Origin: Streptomyces sp. NBC_00457
GTDB lineage: Bacteria; Actinomycetota; Actinomycetes; Streptomycetales; Streptomycetaceae
Assembly: GCF_036014015.1 (NCBI RefSeq)
Contig: NZ_CP107905.1
Span: 4,650,001 to 4,714,000, forward strand
Length of the DNA stretch: 64,000 nucleotides
Direction of reading: 5' to 3'
Position 1 is the stretch's first letter. Every line of letters starts with the position of its first letter. Both the position numbers and the translations under genes were made by a program. The notes beneath the pieces were generated by a model that made no database searches, was not told the DNA's origin, and saw nothing but the letters and a program-made list of their open reading frames with translations. Below are positions 33,655 through 43,116 of the stretch, in pieces.

Positions 33655-34949
33655 ACCGCGGTCACCGCCGAGATCCCGATCGCCGAGCCGAACTGCGTGG
33701 CGGTGTTCAGCAGCCCGCCCGCCAGCCCCTGCTCCTCCTCGGCGACCCCGTCCGTCGCCGCGATGGTCAAGGGCCCGTACGCCAGCGCGAACGCCGTGCC
33801 CGAGATGATCAGCGTCGGGAACATCGCGGCGTACGACCAGTCCATGCCGACCGGCAGGAACAGCCCGTACGCGACGACCGCGAGCGCGAATCCGGCGACG
33901 ATCACGCGGGCGTTGCCGTAGCGGGCGACCAGCTTCGGGGTGAGCGTCGGCGCCAGCACCATGTCACATCCCATGATCACCAGGGCGATCGCGGTCTGCA
34001 GCGACGACCACCCCCGCAGCTCCTGCAAGTACAGCGTCACCACGAACTGGAAGCCGAAGAAGGCGCCGACGAACAACAGCGCCCCCAGGTCGGCCCGGAC
34101 GAGCGCCCCGCTGCGCAGGATGCCGAGCCGCACCAGCGGATCCGGACTACGCCGTTCGACGGCGACGAAAGCAGCGGCCAGCAGCAGCGCGGCGGCACCG
34201 GACACGGCGGTCAGCGGCCAGCCGTGCGGACCGTGCTCCAGTCGTACGACGGTATAGGCGGCCAGCAGCATCGCGCCGGCGGCGGTGAGCGCGCCGGGTA
34301 GGTCGAACCCGCGGCGGGTCTTCGACGGCGGGGCTTGCTGAGCCGTTTCCTGACGCGATGCGCCCTGCTCCACCGTCTCCTGCTGAGGCGTCTCCTGCCG
34401 CGGAATCAGCCGTACCGCCGGGACCAGCAGCGCCCCCGCCAGCAGCACCGGCGCGAAGAACACCCAGCGCCAGCCGAGCTGGGTGAGCAGGCCGCCGATG
34501 ACGAGGCCGAGCGAGAAGCCGCCGGCGGCCGTGCCGGCGAAGACCAGCAGGGCCTTGTTGCGCTGCGGGCCCTCCGCGTACGACGTCGTGATCAGCGACA
34601 GCGCCGCCGGGGTCATGAACGCGGCCGACACACCGGTGACGAACCGGGCGACGACCAGCATCCAGCCCTCGGTCGCGAACCCGCCGAGGCCGGAGAAGAC
34701 CAGGAAGACGGTCAGCCAGAGCAGGAACATCCGGCGCCGCCCGAGCAGGTCGGCGGCCCGTCCGCCGAGCAGGGTGAAGCCCGCGTAACCGAGCACATAG
34801 CCGCTCATCACCCAGGCCGCGGTGCCTGTGGACAGACCGAGATCGGATCGGATCGACGGGATCGCGACGGCCATCATGGCGACGTCGATGCCCTCCAGGA
34901 AGATCGTTCCGCAGAGGACGAAGAGCAGGGCCCAGGCACGGGTGCCCAT
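33438..34949 (-). CDS. MFS transporter, 14-helix drug/H+ antiporter type
   Basis: 503 aa from ATG at 34949, which has GAGGAG 6 nt upstream; an upstream GTG at 34976 lacks a site. MFS motif A-like segment GGRAADLLGRRRMF and the DHA2-type motif C region point to a multidrug-type exporter. A Gln/Glu/Thr-rich loop at about 190-215 joins the halves. The last 31 residues are a polar tail encoded antisense to the last RarD helix. Divergent from an HxlR regulator, which is its likely controller, with inverted repeats in the shared promoter region. Confidence 0.88.
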   Translation of the reverse strand: MGTRAWALLFVLCGTIFLEGIDVAMMAVAIPSIRSDLGLSTGTAAWVMSGYVLGYAGFTLLGGRAADLLGRRRMFLLWLTVFLVFSGLGGFATEGWMLVVARFVTGVSAAFMTPAALSLITTSYAEGPQRNKALLVFAGTAAGGFSLGLVIGGLLTQLGWRWVFFAPVLLAGALLVPAVRLIPRQETPQQETVEQGASRQETAQQAPPSKTRRGFDLPGALTAAGAMLLAAYTVVRLEHGPHGWPLTAVSGAAALLLAAAFVAVERRSPDPLVRLGILRSGALVRADLGALLFVGAFFGFQFVVTLYLQELRGWSSLQTAIALVIMGCDMVLAPTLTPKLVARYGNARVIVAGFALAVVAYGLFLPVGMDWSYAAMFPTLIISGTAFALAYGPLTIAATDGVAEEEQGLAGGLLNTATQFGSAIGISAVTAVYGLASTGSGPEATLSAFRTALWVPVVMVVLGLSISALTLRADRQASAVSSVSASQTSANPAQRSGGMASRK

Positions 34950-34982
34950 GGGGACTCCTCGGGTAGGCGAAGGCACGTGTTC

Positions 34983-35081
34983 CGGTTACTCGGTTGAGGG
35001 TCAGTTCCCTCTTGTAACCGCCTCCAGCCTGCGGCAGCATCACAAGACATGGAAGAAGGCACTTCAAAGTCACCGAGTAAC
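34983..35081. promoter_or_regulatory. Inverted repeats in the MFS/HxlR promoter region
   Basis: GTTACTCGGT at 34985-34994 recurs inverted as ACCGAGTAAC at 35072-35081, a 10-bp exact match. CGGTTAC (34983-34989) is also inverted as GTAACCG at 35014-35020. The shared GTTAC core suggests binding sites of the HxlR regulator. Confidence 0.5.
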
Positions 35082-35093
35082 TGCGAGAGCACC

Positions 35094-35495
35094 ATGGACT
35101 ACGGCGACGCCGACCCCTTCCAGTGGGACACCCGGGAGGGCTGCGAGGTTCGGCAGATCCTCGACCGCGTCGCCGACAAGTGGTCGCTGCTCGTCATCGC
35201 CCTGCTGGAGAACCGGCGGCTGCGCTTCACCGAGCTGCGCCGCGAGATCGACGGCGTCAGCCAGCGCATGCTGACCGTGACCCTGCGCCAGCTGGAGCGG
35301 GACGGGCTGGTGAAGCGGACGGTGCATCCGGTCGTCCCGCCACGGGTGGAGTACGAACTCACTCCGCTGGGCGGAACGCTGCACGCCACCATCCGGTCGC
35401 TGGTGGCGTGGACGGAACAGCATCAACAGGAGATCGCGGCGGCGCGGGCGGCGTACGACCGGCGCGAGGCCGCGGCCGTTCAGGACAGCCGCTGA
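35094..35495 (+). CDS. HxlR family transcriptional regulator
   Basis: 133 aa from ATG at 35094 (GAGAG upstream); an in-frame ATG at 35049 would add 15 residues and cover one of the inverted repeats. Winged helix with GCEVRQILDRVADKWSLLVI at the start of helix 1, the cysteine preceding valine-arginine as in other HxlR proteins, and the wing VKRTVHPVVPPRVEYELT. Its likely target is the divergent MFS exporter gene. It is 26 bp upstream of the VOC protein gene on the same strand. Confidence 0.9.
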   Translation: MDYGDADPFQWDTREGCEVRQILDRVADKWSLLVIALLENRRLRFTELRREIDGVSQRMLTVTLRQLERDGLVKRTVHPVVPPRVEYELTPLGGTLHATIRSLVAWTEQHQQEIAAARAAYDRREAAAVQDSR

Positions 35496-35521
35496 CCGGA
35501 AGCGCGGCTATAAGTGGACTC

Positions 35522-35989
35522 ATGACTGAGAGCACTCCCACACCCGTCCACTGGAAGCTCGTCATCGACTGCGCCAACCCGCAGTCCCAGGCCGACTTCT
35601 GGGCCGCCGCGCTCCACTACAAGGTCGAGGACAACAACGCCTTCATCGAACGCCTCCTCGAACTCGGCGTCCTGCCGCGCGAGGCGACCGTCGAGTTCCA
35701 CGCCCGGCTCGCCTTCCGGGACCTGGTCGGCGTACGGCATCCGGACGATCCGTACGACGAGGACAACGGCGCCGGACTGGGGCGCCGGCTGCTGTTCCAG
35801 CGCGTACCCGAGGCCAAGTCCGTCAAGAACCGGCTCCACCTCGATCTGCACCCCGGCAAGGGGCGGCGCGCGGAGGAGGTCGAGCGGCTGCGGGAGCTGG
35901 GCGCGAGCGTGCAGCGGGAGGTGAAGGAGCCCGGCGGGGAGTGGGCCGTGATGACCGATCCCGAGGGGAACGAGTTCTGCGTGCAGTGA
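35522..35989 (+). CDS. VOC superfamily (glyoxalase-like) protein
   Basis: 155 aa from ATG at 35522, where VHWKLVIDCANPQSQADFWAAAL starts a vicinal-oxygen-chelate beta-alpha-beta fold; an in-frame extension upstream belongs to the HxlR gene's other frame. LHLDLHPGKGRRAEEVERLRELGA and the end VMTDPEGNEFCVQ are typical of the glyoxalase-like domain found in many actinobacterial stress or antibiotic-resistance-like proteins. H and E metal-binding candidates are present in DLHP and in NEFC. Reaction unknown. Possibly cotranscribed with the HxlR gene. Confidence 0.85.
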   Translation: MTESTPTPVHWKLVIDCANPQSQADFWAAALHYKVEDNNAFIERLLELGVLPREATVEFHARLAFRDLVGVRHPDDPYDEDNGAGLGRRLLFQRVPEAKSVKNRLHLDLHPGKGRRAEEVERLRELGASVQREVKEPGGEWAVMTDPEGNEFCVQ

Positions 35990-37125
<1,136 letters not shown>

Positions 37126-37132
37126 GCTCCGG

Positions 37133-38605
37133 TCAGGAGTTCAGGGTCCGGGCGCGCTCGGCCAGACGGTCCATCCGCGCCCGGGCCGACTCGAGTTGCT
37201 CGATGTCCTCGGCTGCGGGACCGTCCTCCGCCGTGAGCTCGCTCCACAGGCCGATCAGGTCCCGGCCCAGCAGCAGGCCCTGCTCCGGGTCGCGTACCGC
37301 CCGCCAGGCGGTCGCCGCGCTCTGCACATTGCCGTACGCGGCCTCCGCGTCGTGGGCCCGGCTGCGGATCCTGGCCAGGTCGAGGGAGAGGCCGAAGGCA
37401 TGAACCGGGTCGCCCGCCAAGTAGGCGACGTAGGCAGTGAGTTCACGCAGCCGCAGCACTTCCGGGTGCTCCGGCCCCAGCGTCCCCGACGCCTCCGCCA
37501 CCGTCTCCGCCGCCAACTCCGCGGCCGACTCGATCCGCCCCTCCCTGACCGCCTCCCCGATCCGCCCGACCGGCTCCGCGAGTTGAGCCCCCTCGTCCCC
37601 ATGCGCCCCGGCCAGCGGGTCGTCCCCCAGCACCGCCTCGGCCACCGCGTCGAACCCGCGGGGCGGGGTCGGCTTGGCCTCAGGGTCGAGGTCGAGGGCG
37701 GAGGTGTAGGGCGAGGGCGCGTCGACGGGTGGCTGCGGTTTGTGGTGGTGGGGCGGGAGAGGTTGGGAGGTCGGGGAAGGGAGGGGCGTGGGGTCCTTGA
37801 GGGCTGGGGGCGGGAGGGGCTGGGCGTCTTGGGACGGGAGGGGCTGGGCGTCCGGGGTTGAGGGCCAGGGCGAGGGCGCGTCCATCGCCGGCGGCGGGCC
37901 GAATTCGCCCATCGGTGGTGCGACCGTGCCGGGCGGAGTGTCCTGCACCGACTCCGGCAGGGTGCGCAGGCGGAAGGTGGGGGCCGCGTCGCGGGGCGCC
38001 TGCGGCTGCGGCTGCGATTCCGGTACGGCGCGCAGCACGTGCGTGGACCTGTCGCGGGGCGGCGCGGGCGGACCGGGAGGGGGAGGCGGCGGTACGGCGT
38101 CTCGTACAGCATCCGCTGCGGGCACGTCCCCTGCGGATACGCCTCCAGGGGATACGACCCCCTGCGCCGACCCTCGCGCGGCGTCCCCGGTGGATACGCC
38201 CTCCCGCATCGGCTGCGACTCCCCCACCGTCCCCGAACCCACTGCCGTCCCCGTCCCCGAACTCGAACCCGTCACCGCCCCCACTCCCACCCGCACCGGC
38301 TCCCCCCTGAACTGCGTGGAGCCGTCGCCGTTCATCTGGAGCGGGACGACGTAGCCGATGCGCTCGTCGTGGATGGTGGCGTGGACGGGGTGGCCGGTGG
38401 CGAGGGCGATGCGGTGGAGGTGGTTGAGGACGGTGTGCTGGAGTTCCTCGCCGGGAGCGGGGACGACGGGGACACCGCCGACCGATGCGGTGCCCGCGCC
38501 CGGCCCCGCCACGGGGACGTGGACGTCGATGGGGGCCACCGCGGGGCCCGCCGGCTGAGCGGCGTGCTTCTGTTCCCGCTTCTTGTCGCGGCTGAGTCGA
38601 GACAT
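37133..38605 (-). CDS. Proline-rich hypothetical protein with C-terminal helical repeats
   Basis: 490 aa, ATG at 38605. Residues 1-20 are lysine/arginine-rich. Residues about 50-105 form a small globular segment (LQHTVLNHLHRIALATGHPVHATIHDERIGYVVPLQMNGDG). Residues about 110-330 are a Pro/Gly/Ser/Ala-rich disordered linker with several DAQPLP-type units. Residues about 335-490 are helical and resemble tetratricopeptide-like repeats (GPEHPEVLRLRELTAYVAYLAGDP). I do not recognise a named family. It is divergent from the DUF6668 gene, a pairing that may mark a shared regulatory or scaffold role; that is inference. Confidence 0.78.
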   Translation of the reverse strand: MSRLSRDKKREQKHAAQPAGPAVAPIDVHVPVAGPGAGTASVGGVPVVPAPGEELQHTVLNHLHRIALATGHPVHATIHDERIGYVVPLQMNGDGSTQFRGEPVRVGVGAVTGSSSGTGTAVGSGTVGESQPMREGVSTGDAARGSAQGVVSPGGVSAGDVPAADAVRDAVPPPPPPGPPAPPRDRSTHVLRAVPESQPQPQAPRDAAPTFRLRTLPESVQDTPPGTVAPPMGEFGPPPAMDAPSPWPSTPDAQPLPSQDAQPLPPPALKDPTPLPSPTSQPLPPHHHKPQPPVDAPSPYTSALDLDPEAKPTPPRGFDAVAEAVLGDDPLAGAHGDEGAQLAEPVGRIGEAVREGRIESAAELAAETVAEASGTLGPEHPEVLRLRELTAYVAYLAGDPVHAFGLSLDLARIRSRAHDAEAAYGNVQSAATAWRAVRDPEQGLLLGRDLIGLWSELTAEDGPAAEDIEQLESARARMDRLAERARTLNS

Positions 38606-38869
38606 CGTTCCCTCACTCGGATGTGTCGGGTCGTCCGCGGACGGGGCGTTCGGCTACGGGTTCGGTTTCCATGGTGCCCCCCGCCCCGCGGTCTCCGCTT
38701 CCGTGCCCCCCGACAGCAAGATCCGGTCGTACACGTACTGTTGAGTAGTCTCTCCGCTCGCCTCCGGTTCCCACGTCACCAGGGCGTCACAGCCTCGTCC
38801 CAGAGCTCACGCCCGTCGTGGAGCCGGCGCAGGCGGGGTGATCGGCGGATCGGGAGGACGGAGTGGGGC

Positions 38870-39373
38870 ATGCGGACGGATGTGCAGCTGGGGCCGGAGA
38901 TCTGGCTCCGCGGCCCGGTGGCCGTGACGGAGCCGGAGGGTCCCGCGCATCCCGGTGCCACGGCCCGGCGTTTCTCCTGGGTCGGCACGCACGGCGGGGC
39001 GGGCGTCACCACGCTGGCCGGCGTCTACGGCGGCCAGGACTGCGGACGTGACTGGCCCGGCCCCGATGATCCGCGGTCGGTGCTGCTCGTCGCCCGCACC
39101 CACGCGACCGGCCTGACGTCCGCCCTGCACGCCGTGGAGGTCTTCCGGCGCGGGGAGGCCCCGCAGGGACTCGACCTCGACGCCGTCGTCCTCGTCGCGG
39201 ACGCCCCCGGCCGGCTGCCGCGCCCGCTCGCCCGGCAGGTCAAGGTGATCGAGTCGGTGATCGACGTGTACCGCGTGCCGTGGGTGCAGAGCTGGCGCCT
39301 GGGCGACCTGAGCGGGACGCCGCCGCGCGAGACCGCGGCCCTGGCGAGGCTCACGGAGGTACGGACTCGCTGA
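38870..39373 (+). CDS. DUF6668 family protein
   Basis: 167 aa from ATG at 38870 (GGAG with spacing 9). It contains RFSWVGTHGGAGVTTLAGVYGGQDCG, which looks like a degenerate P-loop of the MinD/ParA type (GAGVTT without the lysine), followed by VLLVARTHATGLTSALHAVEVFRRGE and VVLVADAPGRLPRPLARQV, matching the DUF6668 pattern in Streptomyces. Such proteins often accompany conjugation-type or large-complex genes, but none are here. It overlaps the amidase gene start in a CTGA, so the two are coupled. Confidence 0.75.
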   Translation: MRTDVQLGPEIWLRGPVAVTEPEGPAHPGATARRFSWVGTHGGAGVTTLAGVYGGQDCGRDWPGPDDPRSVLLVARTHATGLTSALHAVEVFRRGEAPQGLDLDAVVLVADAPGRLPRPLARQVKVIESVIDVYRVPWVQSWRLGDLSGTPPRETAALARLTEVRTR

Positions 39374-40503
39374 CCGCCACCGAGATCGCCGCCGCCGTAC
39401 GGTCGGGGACGCTGCGCGCCGTCGATGTCGTAGCGGAGTCGCTGGAGCGGATCCGGCAGGCCGAGCCCGAGCTGTGCGCCTTCGTCGAGGTGTGGGGCGA
39501 GGAGGCGCTGCGGCGGGCGGGCGAGGTGGACGTACGGGTCGCCGCGGGCGAGCGGCTGCCGCTGGCCGGGGTGCCGATCGGCGTGAAGGGGCGGCGGCAC
39601 GGGCTGCGTACGGCGGCTCCGCTGGTCGAGGCCGGGTGCGTCCCCGTGGGTGCCACGTCCGTTCCCGGGCCCGGAACTCCCTGGCAGACCTGGGGACTTG
39701 GCGCATACGGCCGTACCGTCAATCCCTGGCGCTCCGACCGCACCCCCGGTGGTTCCTCGGCCGGTTCCGCCGCCGCGGTGGCCGCGGGTCTGGTGCCGCT
39801 GGCGACCGGCAGCGACGGGGCGGGGTCGGTGCGTATCCCCGCCGCCTGGTGCGGGATCGTCGGCCTGAAGACGACGAACACCGACCGTACGGGGCTCACG
39901 GCAGCCGGGGTGCTGGCGCGGTGTGCGGAGGATGCGGCGGCGTACTGGCGGATCATGGCCGGGGAACAACAACCATCGGACTCCGAAGCACCCGCGCCGA
40001 CCGCCGTCTGGTCCCCCGACCTCGGCTTCGCGGCCCCCGATCCGGACCTCGTCGCGATCGCCCGCACGGCGGCGCGGCACCTCGCCGACACCGGAGTCGT
40101 ACGACCCGTCCGAGCCACCCTCCGTCTCGAAGACCCCGCCCCCGCCTGGCTCGCCCTCCGCACCCCCGGCGCCGACCCCGCCGCCGCCCACCGCCTCCGC
40201 GCGGAGAACGACCGCCGCCTCGACGCCCTCTTCGCGGACGCGGACGTCTTGCTGACCCCGACCACCCCGAACCCGCCGCACGGCCACGAAGGCCCGGGCG
40301 ACCGCTACTCCACGGCGCTCACCTGGGCGTTCAACCTCAGCGGCCATCCGGCGCTCAGTCTCCCGGCCGGTTTCGGCGCCGACGGCTGTCCGGTCGGGCT
40401 TCAGCTGGTGGCAGGGCGCGGCCGGGAGGCGTTGCTGCTGGGGGTGGCGCGGGAGGCGGAGGGGCGAGCCGGATTGCGGGCGCGGCCGGCACCGTACAAG
40501 TGA
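39370..40503 (+). CDS. Amidase signature family protein, probable CTG start
   Basis: 377 aa if started at CTG 39370, the base before the DUF6668 stop (CTGA). No ATG, GTG or TTG lies near; the next in-frame choice is GTG at 39280, which would overlap the DUF6668 gene by 94 bp and add 30 residues unlike the family. The Ser-cisSer-Lys triad is complete: K73 in VPIGVKG, the cis serine in GGSSAGS (128-133) and nucleophile S153 in GSDGAGSVRIPA. It should hydrolyse an amide bond; the substrate is unknown. Shorter than most amidases (450-500 aa), lacking part of the C-terminal region. Confidence 0.8.
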   Translation: MTATEIAAAVRSGTLRAVDVVAESLERIRQAEPELCAFVEVWGEEALRRAGEVDVRVAAGERLPLAGVPIGVKGRRHGLRTAAPLVEAGCVPVGATSVPGPGTPWQTWGLGAYGRTVNPWRSDRTPGGSSAGSAAAVAAGLVPLATGSDGAGSVRIPAAWCGIVGLKTTNTDRTGLTAAGVLARCAEDAAAYWRIMAGEQQPSDSEAPAPTAVWSPDLGFAAPDPDLVAIARTAARHLADTGVVRPVRATLRLEDPAPAWLALRTPGADPAAAHRLRAENDRRLDALFADADVLLTPTTPNPPHGHEGPGDRYSTALTWAFNLSGHPALSLPAGFGADGCPVGLQLVAGRGREALLLGVAREAEGRAGLRARPAPYK

Positions 40504-40523
40504 CACATGGACCCATGGCCCCA

Positions 40524-40560
40524 TGGACATTTAGATGTGTGCGCATATACTGCGTACGCA
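40524..40560 (+). promoter_or_regulatory. Promoter with overlapping palindrome before the flavodoxin-fold reductase
   Basis: TGGACA (40524-40529), a 16-bp spacer and TATACT (40546-40551) form a good promoter. The perfect palindrome TGCGTACGCA (40551-40560) covers the expected start site, so a repressor bound there would block transcription. ATG of the gene is at 40596. Confidence 0.6.
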
Positions 40561-40595
40561 AGTAGCCGTCGTACGCCGACCAAGTGGGGGATGTC

Positions 40596-41177
40596 ATGAG
40601 CCGCCGTTTCCTGTTCCTGCTGGGCAGCAGCCGCAGCGAGGGCAACACCGAACTGCTGGCCCGCAAGGCCGCCGAGCAGTTGCCCGCGGACGTCGAGCAG
40701 GAGTGGATCGACCTCGCCGCCCGTCCGCTGCCCGACTACGAGGATCTGCGGCACGACAGCGACCATGTCCGCCCCACGGAGGGCAACACGGGGTTCCTGC
40801 TGGACGCGACGCTTTCGGCGACGGACATCGTGATCGCCTCGCCGCTGTACTGGTACTCGGTGTCCGCCCCCACCAAGCGCTACCTCGACTACTGGGCGGG
40901 CTGGCTGCGCACCCCCGGCCTCGACTTCAAGGCGACGCTGGCCGGGCGCACCCTCTGGGGCGTCACCGCGCTCGCGCACGAAGAGCGGGAGGTCGCCGAC
41001 CCGCTGATCGGCACCCTCAACAACTCGGCCGCCTACATGGGGATGCGCTTCGGCGGCGTCCTGCTCGGCAACGGCAGCAAGCCCGGTGACGTCCTCAAGG
41101 ACACCGAGGCACTCGCCCACGCCAAGACGTTCTTCGCGCGGGAGGCGCCGCTCGCGCGCTTCCCGTACGACAGCTGA
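40596..41177 (+). CDS. NAD(P)H-dependent FMN reductase-like (flavodoxin fold) oxidoreductase
   Basis: 193 aa from ATG at 40596 with GGGG about 7 nt upstream. LLGSSRSEGNTELLARKA at about 6-23 is the FMN phosphate-binding loop of NADPH-dependent FMN reductases; ASPLYWYSVSAPTKRYLDYW (about 80-99) contains the usual SPxYW flavin-binding turn. It probably reduces quinones, azo or nitro compounds or flavins with NAD(P)H. Its own promoter carries an operator-like palindrome, so it is likely induced by a small molecule, but no regulator gene is adjacent. Confidence 0.88.
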   Translation: MSRRFLFLLGSSRSEGNTELLARKAAEQLPADVEQEWIDLAARPLPDYEDLRHDSDHVRPTEGNTGFLLDATLSATDIVIASPLYWYSVSAPTKRYLDYWAGWLRTPGLDFKATLAGRTLWGVTALAHEEREVADPLIGTLNNSAAYMGMRFGGVLLGNGSKPGDVLKDTEALAHAKTFFAREAPLARFPYDS

Positions 41178-41193
41178 CTTCTACAGCCGACTT

Positions 41194-42093
41194 CTACGCA
41201 GTGACGTCCTTCGTCGTGAACCGCGCCCAGGCGGCCGCCCCGAACACCGCGGCGTAGAGGCCTTGCAGGCCGAGGTTCTTCACCAGGTCGTCCCAGTAGA
41301 TCGGGTCGCGCATGAGGTCGGCGAAGGACAGCCAGTAGTGGGAGAAGAAGTACGGCTGGAGTGCGTGCAGTTGCGGTATCTGGTCGAGGATCTGGACGGT
41401 GATCAGCAGACCGACCGTCGTCGCCATCGCCGCGATGCCGCTGTTGGTGAGCGTGGAGACGAACAGGCCGAGGGCCGCCACGCCCGTCAGTGACGCGGCG
41501 ACGACCAGGGCGATCAGCAGGGCTCGGCCCAGGCCCTCGGTGAAGCCGATCTGGGTTCCCGAGATCGTCGTGAGGTCCCCCAGCGGGAAGAGCAGCGCGC
41601 CGACCGTGAGCGCCGAGACCGCGACGACCAGTGTGGCCACCAGGCAGAAAGCCATTGTGGTCGCGTACTTGGTGAGCAGCAGGCGGGTGCGGCCGGCCGG
41701 GGCGACGAGCAGATAGCGCAGCGTTCCCGCGTTGGCCTCGCCGGCGATCGCGTCGCCCGCGATGACGCCGATGGCCATCGGCAGGAAGAAGGGGAGCGTC
41801 GCGGCCAGCGCGGTGAAGACCAGGAAGAGGCCGTTGTTGGTGATCTGCGAGATGAAGGCCGGCCCCTCTCCACCGCCGCCTCCTCCGCCGACCCCGGAGC
41901 CGTCGCTCGTCTCGATCTTGACGGCGATCCCGACCAGGACGGGTACGGCGGCCAGGACACCGAGAAGCGCGAGCGTGCGCCAGCGCCGGAACGTCGTCAC
42001 CAGCTCGCTGCGGAGGAGACCGAAGGTCCAGAGCGGGCTCTGTTTCCGGGGAACTCGGACCTCGCTCGACCCGGCCAACTCAGCCCGCGACAT
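41194..42093 (-). CDS. ABC transporter permease (ABC-2 type)
   Basis: 299 aa, ATG at 42093, overlapping the ATPase gene by 14 bp. Six or so membrane helices: the first about 41-57, then a glycine-rich extracellular loop (GSGVGGGGGGGEG) and the remaining five from about 88 on. The pattern with VIAGDAIAGEANAGTLRYLLVAPAGRTRLLLTKY is the typical cytoplasmic coupling helix of ABC-2 exporters. Partner of the ATPase at 42080-43054; together an exporter whose substrate is unknown. The next upstream gene encodes a LolA-fold protein on the same strand. Confidence 0.9.
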   Translation of the reverse strand: MSRAELAGSSEVRVPRKQSPLWTFGLLRSELVTTFRRWRTLALLGVLAAVPVLVGIAVKIETSDGSGVGGGGGGGEGPAFISQITNNGLFLVFTALAATLPFFLPMAIGVIAGDAIAGEANAGTLRYLLVAPAGRTRLLLTKYATTMAFCLVATLVVAVSALTVGALLFPLGDLTTISGTQIGFTEGLGRALLIALVVAASLTGVAALGLFVSTLTNSGIAAMATTVGLLITVQILDQIPQLHALQPYFFSHYWLSFADLMRDPIYWDDLVKNLGLQGLYAAVFGAAAWARFTTKDVTA

Positions 42094-43054
42094 CGAAGCC
42101 CTCCCCCGTCAGCGCCACGAACGCGTCCTCCAGGGAAGCCCGTTCGACCCCGAACCCGCGGACCCGGACCCCCGCCGTCACCAACGCGGCGTTCACCTCG
42201 GCGAGGTCACGCTCGGGCGGTTCCGCGGTGACCCGGTCGTCCTCGACGGTGACGTCCGAGGCGCCCTGTTCCTTGAGTACCCGGGCCGCGTCGCCCGCGT
42301 CCGGGGTGGTGACGACGAGCCGGCCCCGTATCCCGGCCGCCAGGTCCGCCACCGCGCCCTGTGTGATCAGCCGCCCCTGCGCCATCACGGCGGCATGGCT
42401 GCAGACCTGCTCGATCTCGTCCAGCAGATGGGAGGAGAGGAAGACGGTCGTGCCGTCGGAGGCCAACTCCCTGATCAGGGAACGAATCTCACGCATGCCT
42501 TGCGGGTCGAGCCCGTTCGTCGGCTCGTCGAGGACGAGGAGACGGCGGGGCTGGAGCAGGGCGGCGGCGAGACCCAGCCGCTGCTTCATGCCGAGCGAGT
42601 ACGCCTTCGCCTTCTTGCTCCCTGCCGCTGTCAGGCCCACCCGGTCGAGCGCCGCCGCAACGCGTGCACGCCGGGTGCGCGGGTCGGCGGTCGGGTCGGC
42701 GGCGTCGTACCGGATGAGGTTGTCGCGGCCGGAGAGGAAGCCGTACAGCGCGGGCCCCTCGATCAGGGCGCCGACGTGCGGCAGTACGGCGCGCGTGCCC
42801 CGGGGCATGGGCTGCCCGAGCACGCGTGCCGTGCCGGAGGTCGGCTCGATGAGGCCCATCAGCATGCGGATGGTGGTGGTCTTGCCGGAGCCGTTGGGAC
42901 CGAGGAAGCCGAAGACGCTGCCCGCCGGGACGGTCAGATCCAGGCCGTCGACGGCGAGCTGCCCTCCACGGAAGCGCTTGGTGAGCGCACGGGTCCGGAT
43001 GACCTCGTCACCCACACCCTCCGTGTCCGGCTCCGTCGCGGGCGGCTCGTCCAT
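42080..43054 (-). CDS. ABC transporter ATP-binding protein
   Basis: 324 aa. Walker A GPNGSGKTT (about 53-61), signature YSLGMKQRL, Walker B RLLVLDEPTNGLD and the H-loop SSHLLDE are all present, so it should hydrolyse ATP. The C-terminal 100 residues (VVTTPDAGDAARVLKEQG onward) are the DrrA/NodI-type regulatory domain (DUF4162-like). First gene of the two-gene exporter operon; 62 bp separate it from the end of the LolA-like gene, so the three may be one transcript. Confidence 0.94.
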   Translation of the reverse strand: MDEPPATEPDTEGVGDEVIRTRALTKRFRGGQLAVDGLDLTVPAGSVFGFLGPNGSGKTTTIRMLMGLIEPTSGTARVLGQPMPRGTRAVLPHVGALIEGPALYGFLSGRDNLIRYDAADPTADPRTRRARVAAALDRVGLTAAGSKKAKAYSLGMKQRLGLAAALLQPRRLLVLDEPTNGLDPQGMREIRSLIRELASDGTTVFLSSHLLDEIEQVCSHAAVMAQGRLITQGAVADLAAGIRGRLVVTTPDAGDAARVLKEQGASDVTVEDDRVTAEPPERDLAEVNAALVTAGVRVRGFGVERASLEDAFVALTGEGFDVAG

Positions 43055-43116
43055 CGGCTCCCTCGATTCGTCGTACGCGTACGGTACGTCGCGTACGAGG
43101 GTTCTGTGTACGGCTG

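Noticed and set aside
35123-35989. Single 288-codon protein spanning the HxlR and VOC regions
   Set aside because: The first 133 codons are out of frame with the clear HxlR gene and have shadow composition; only the VOC part is real.
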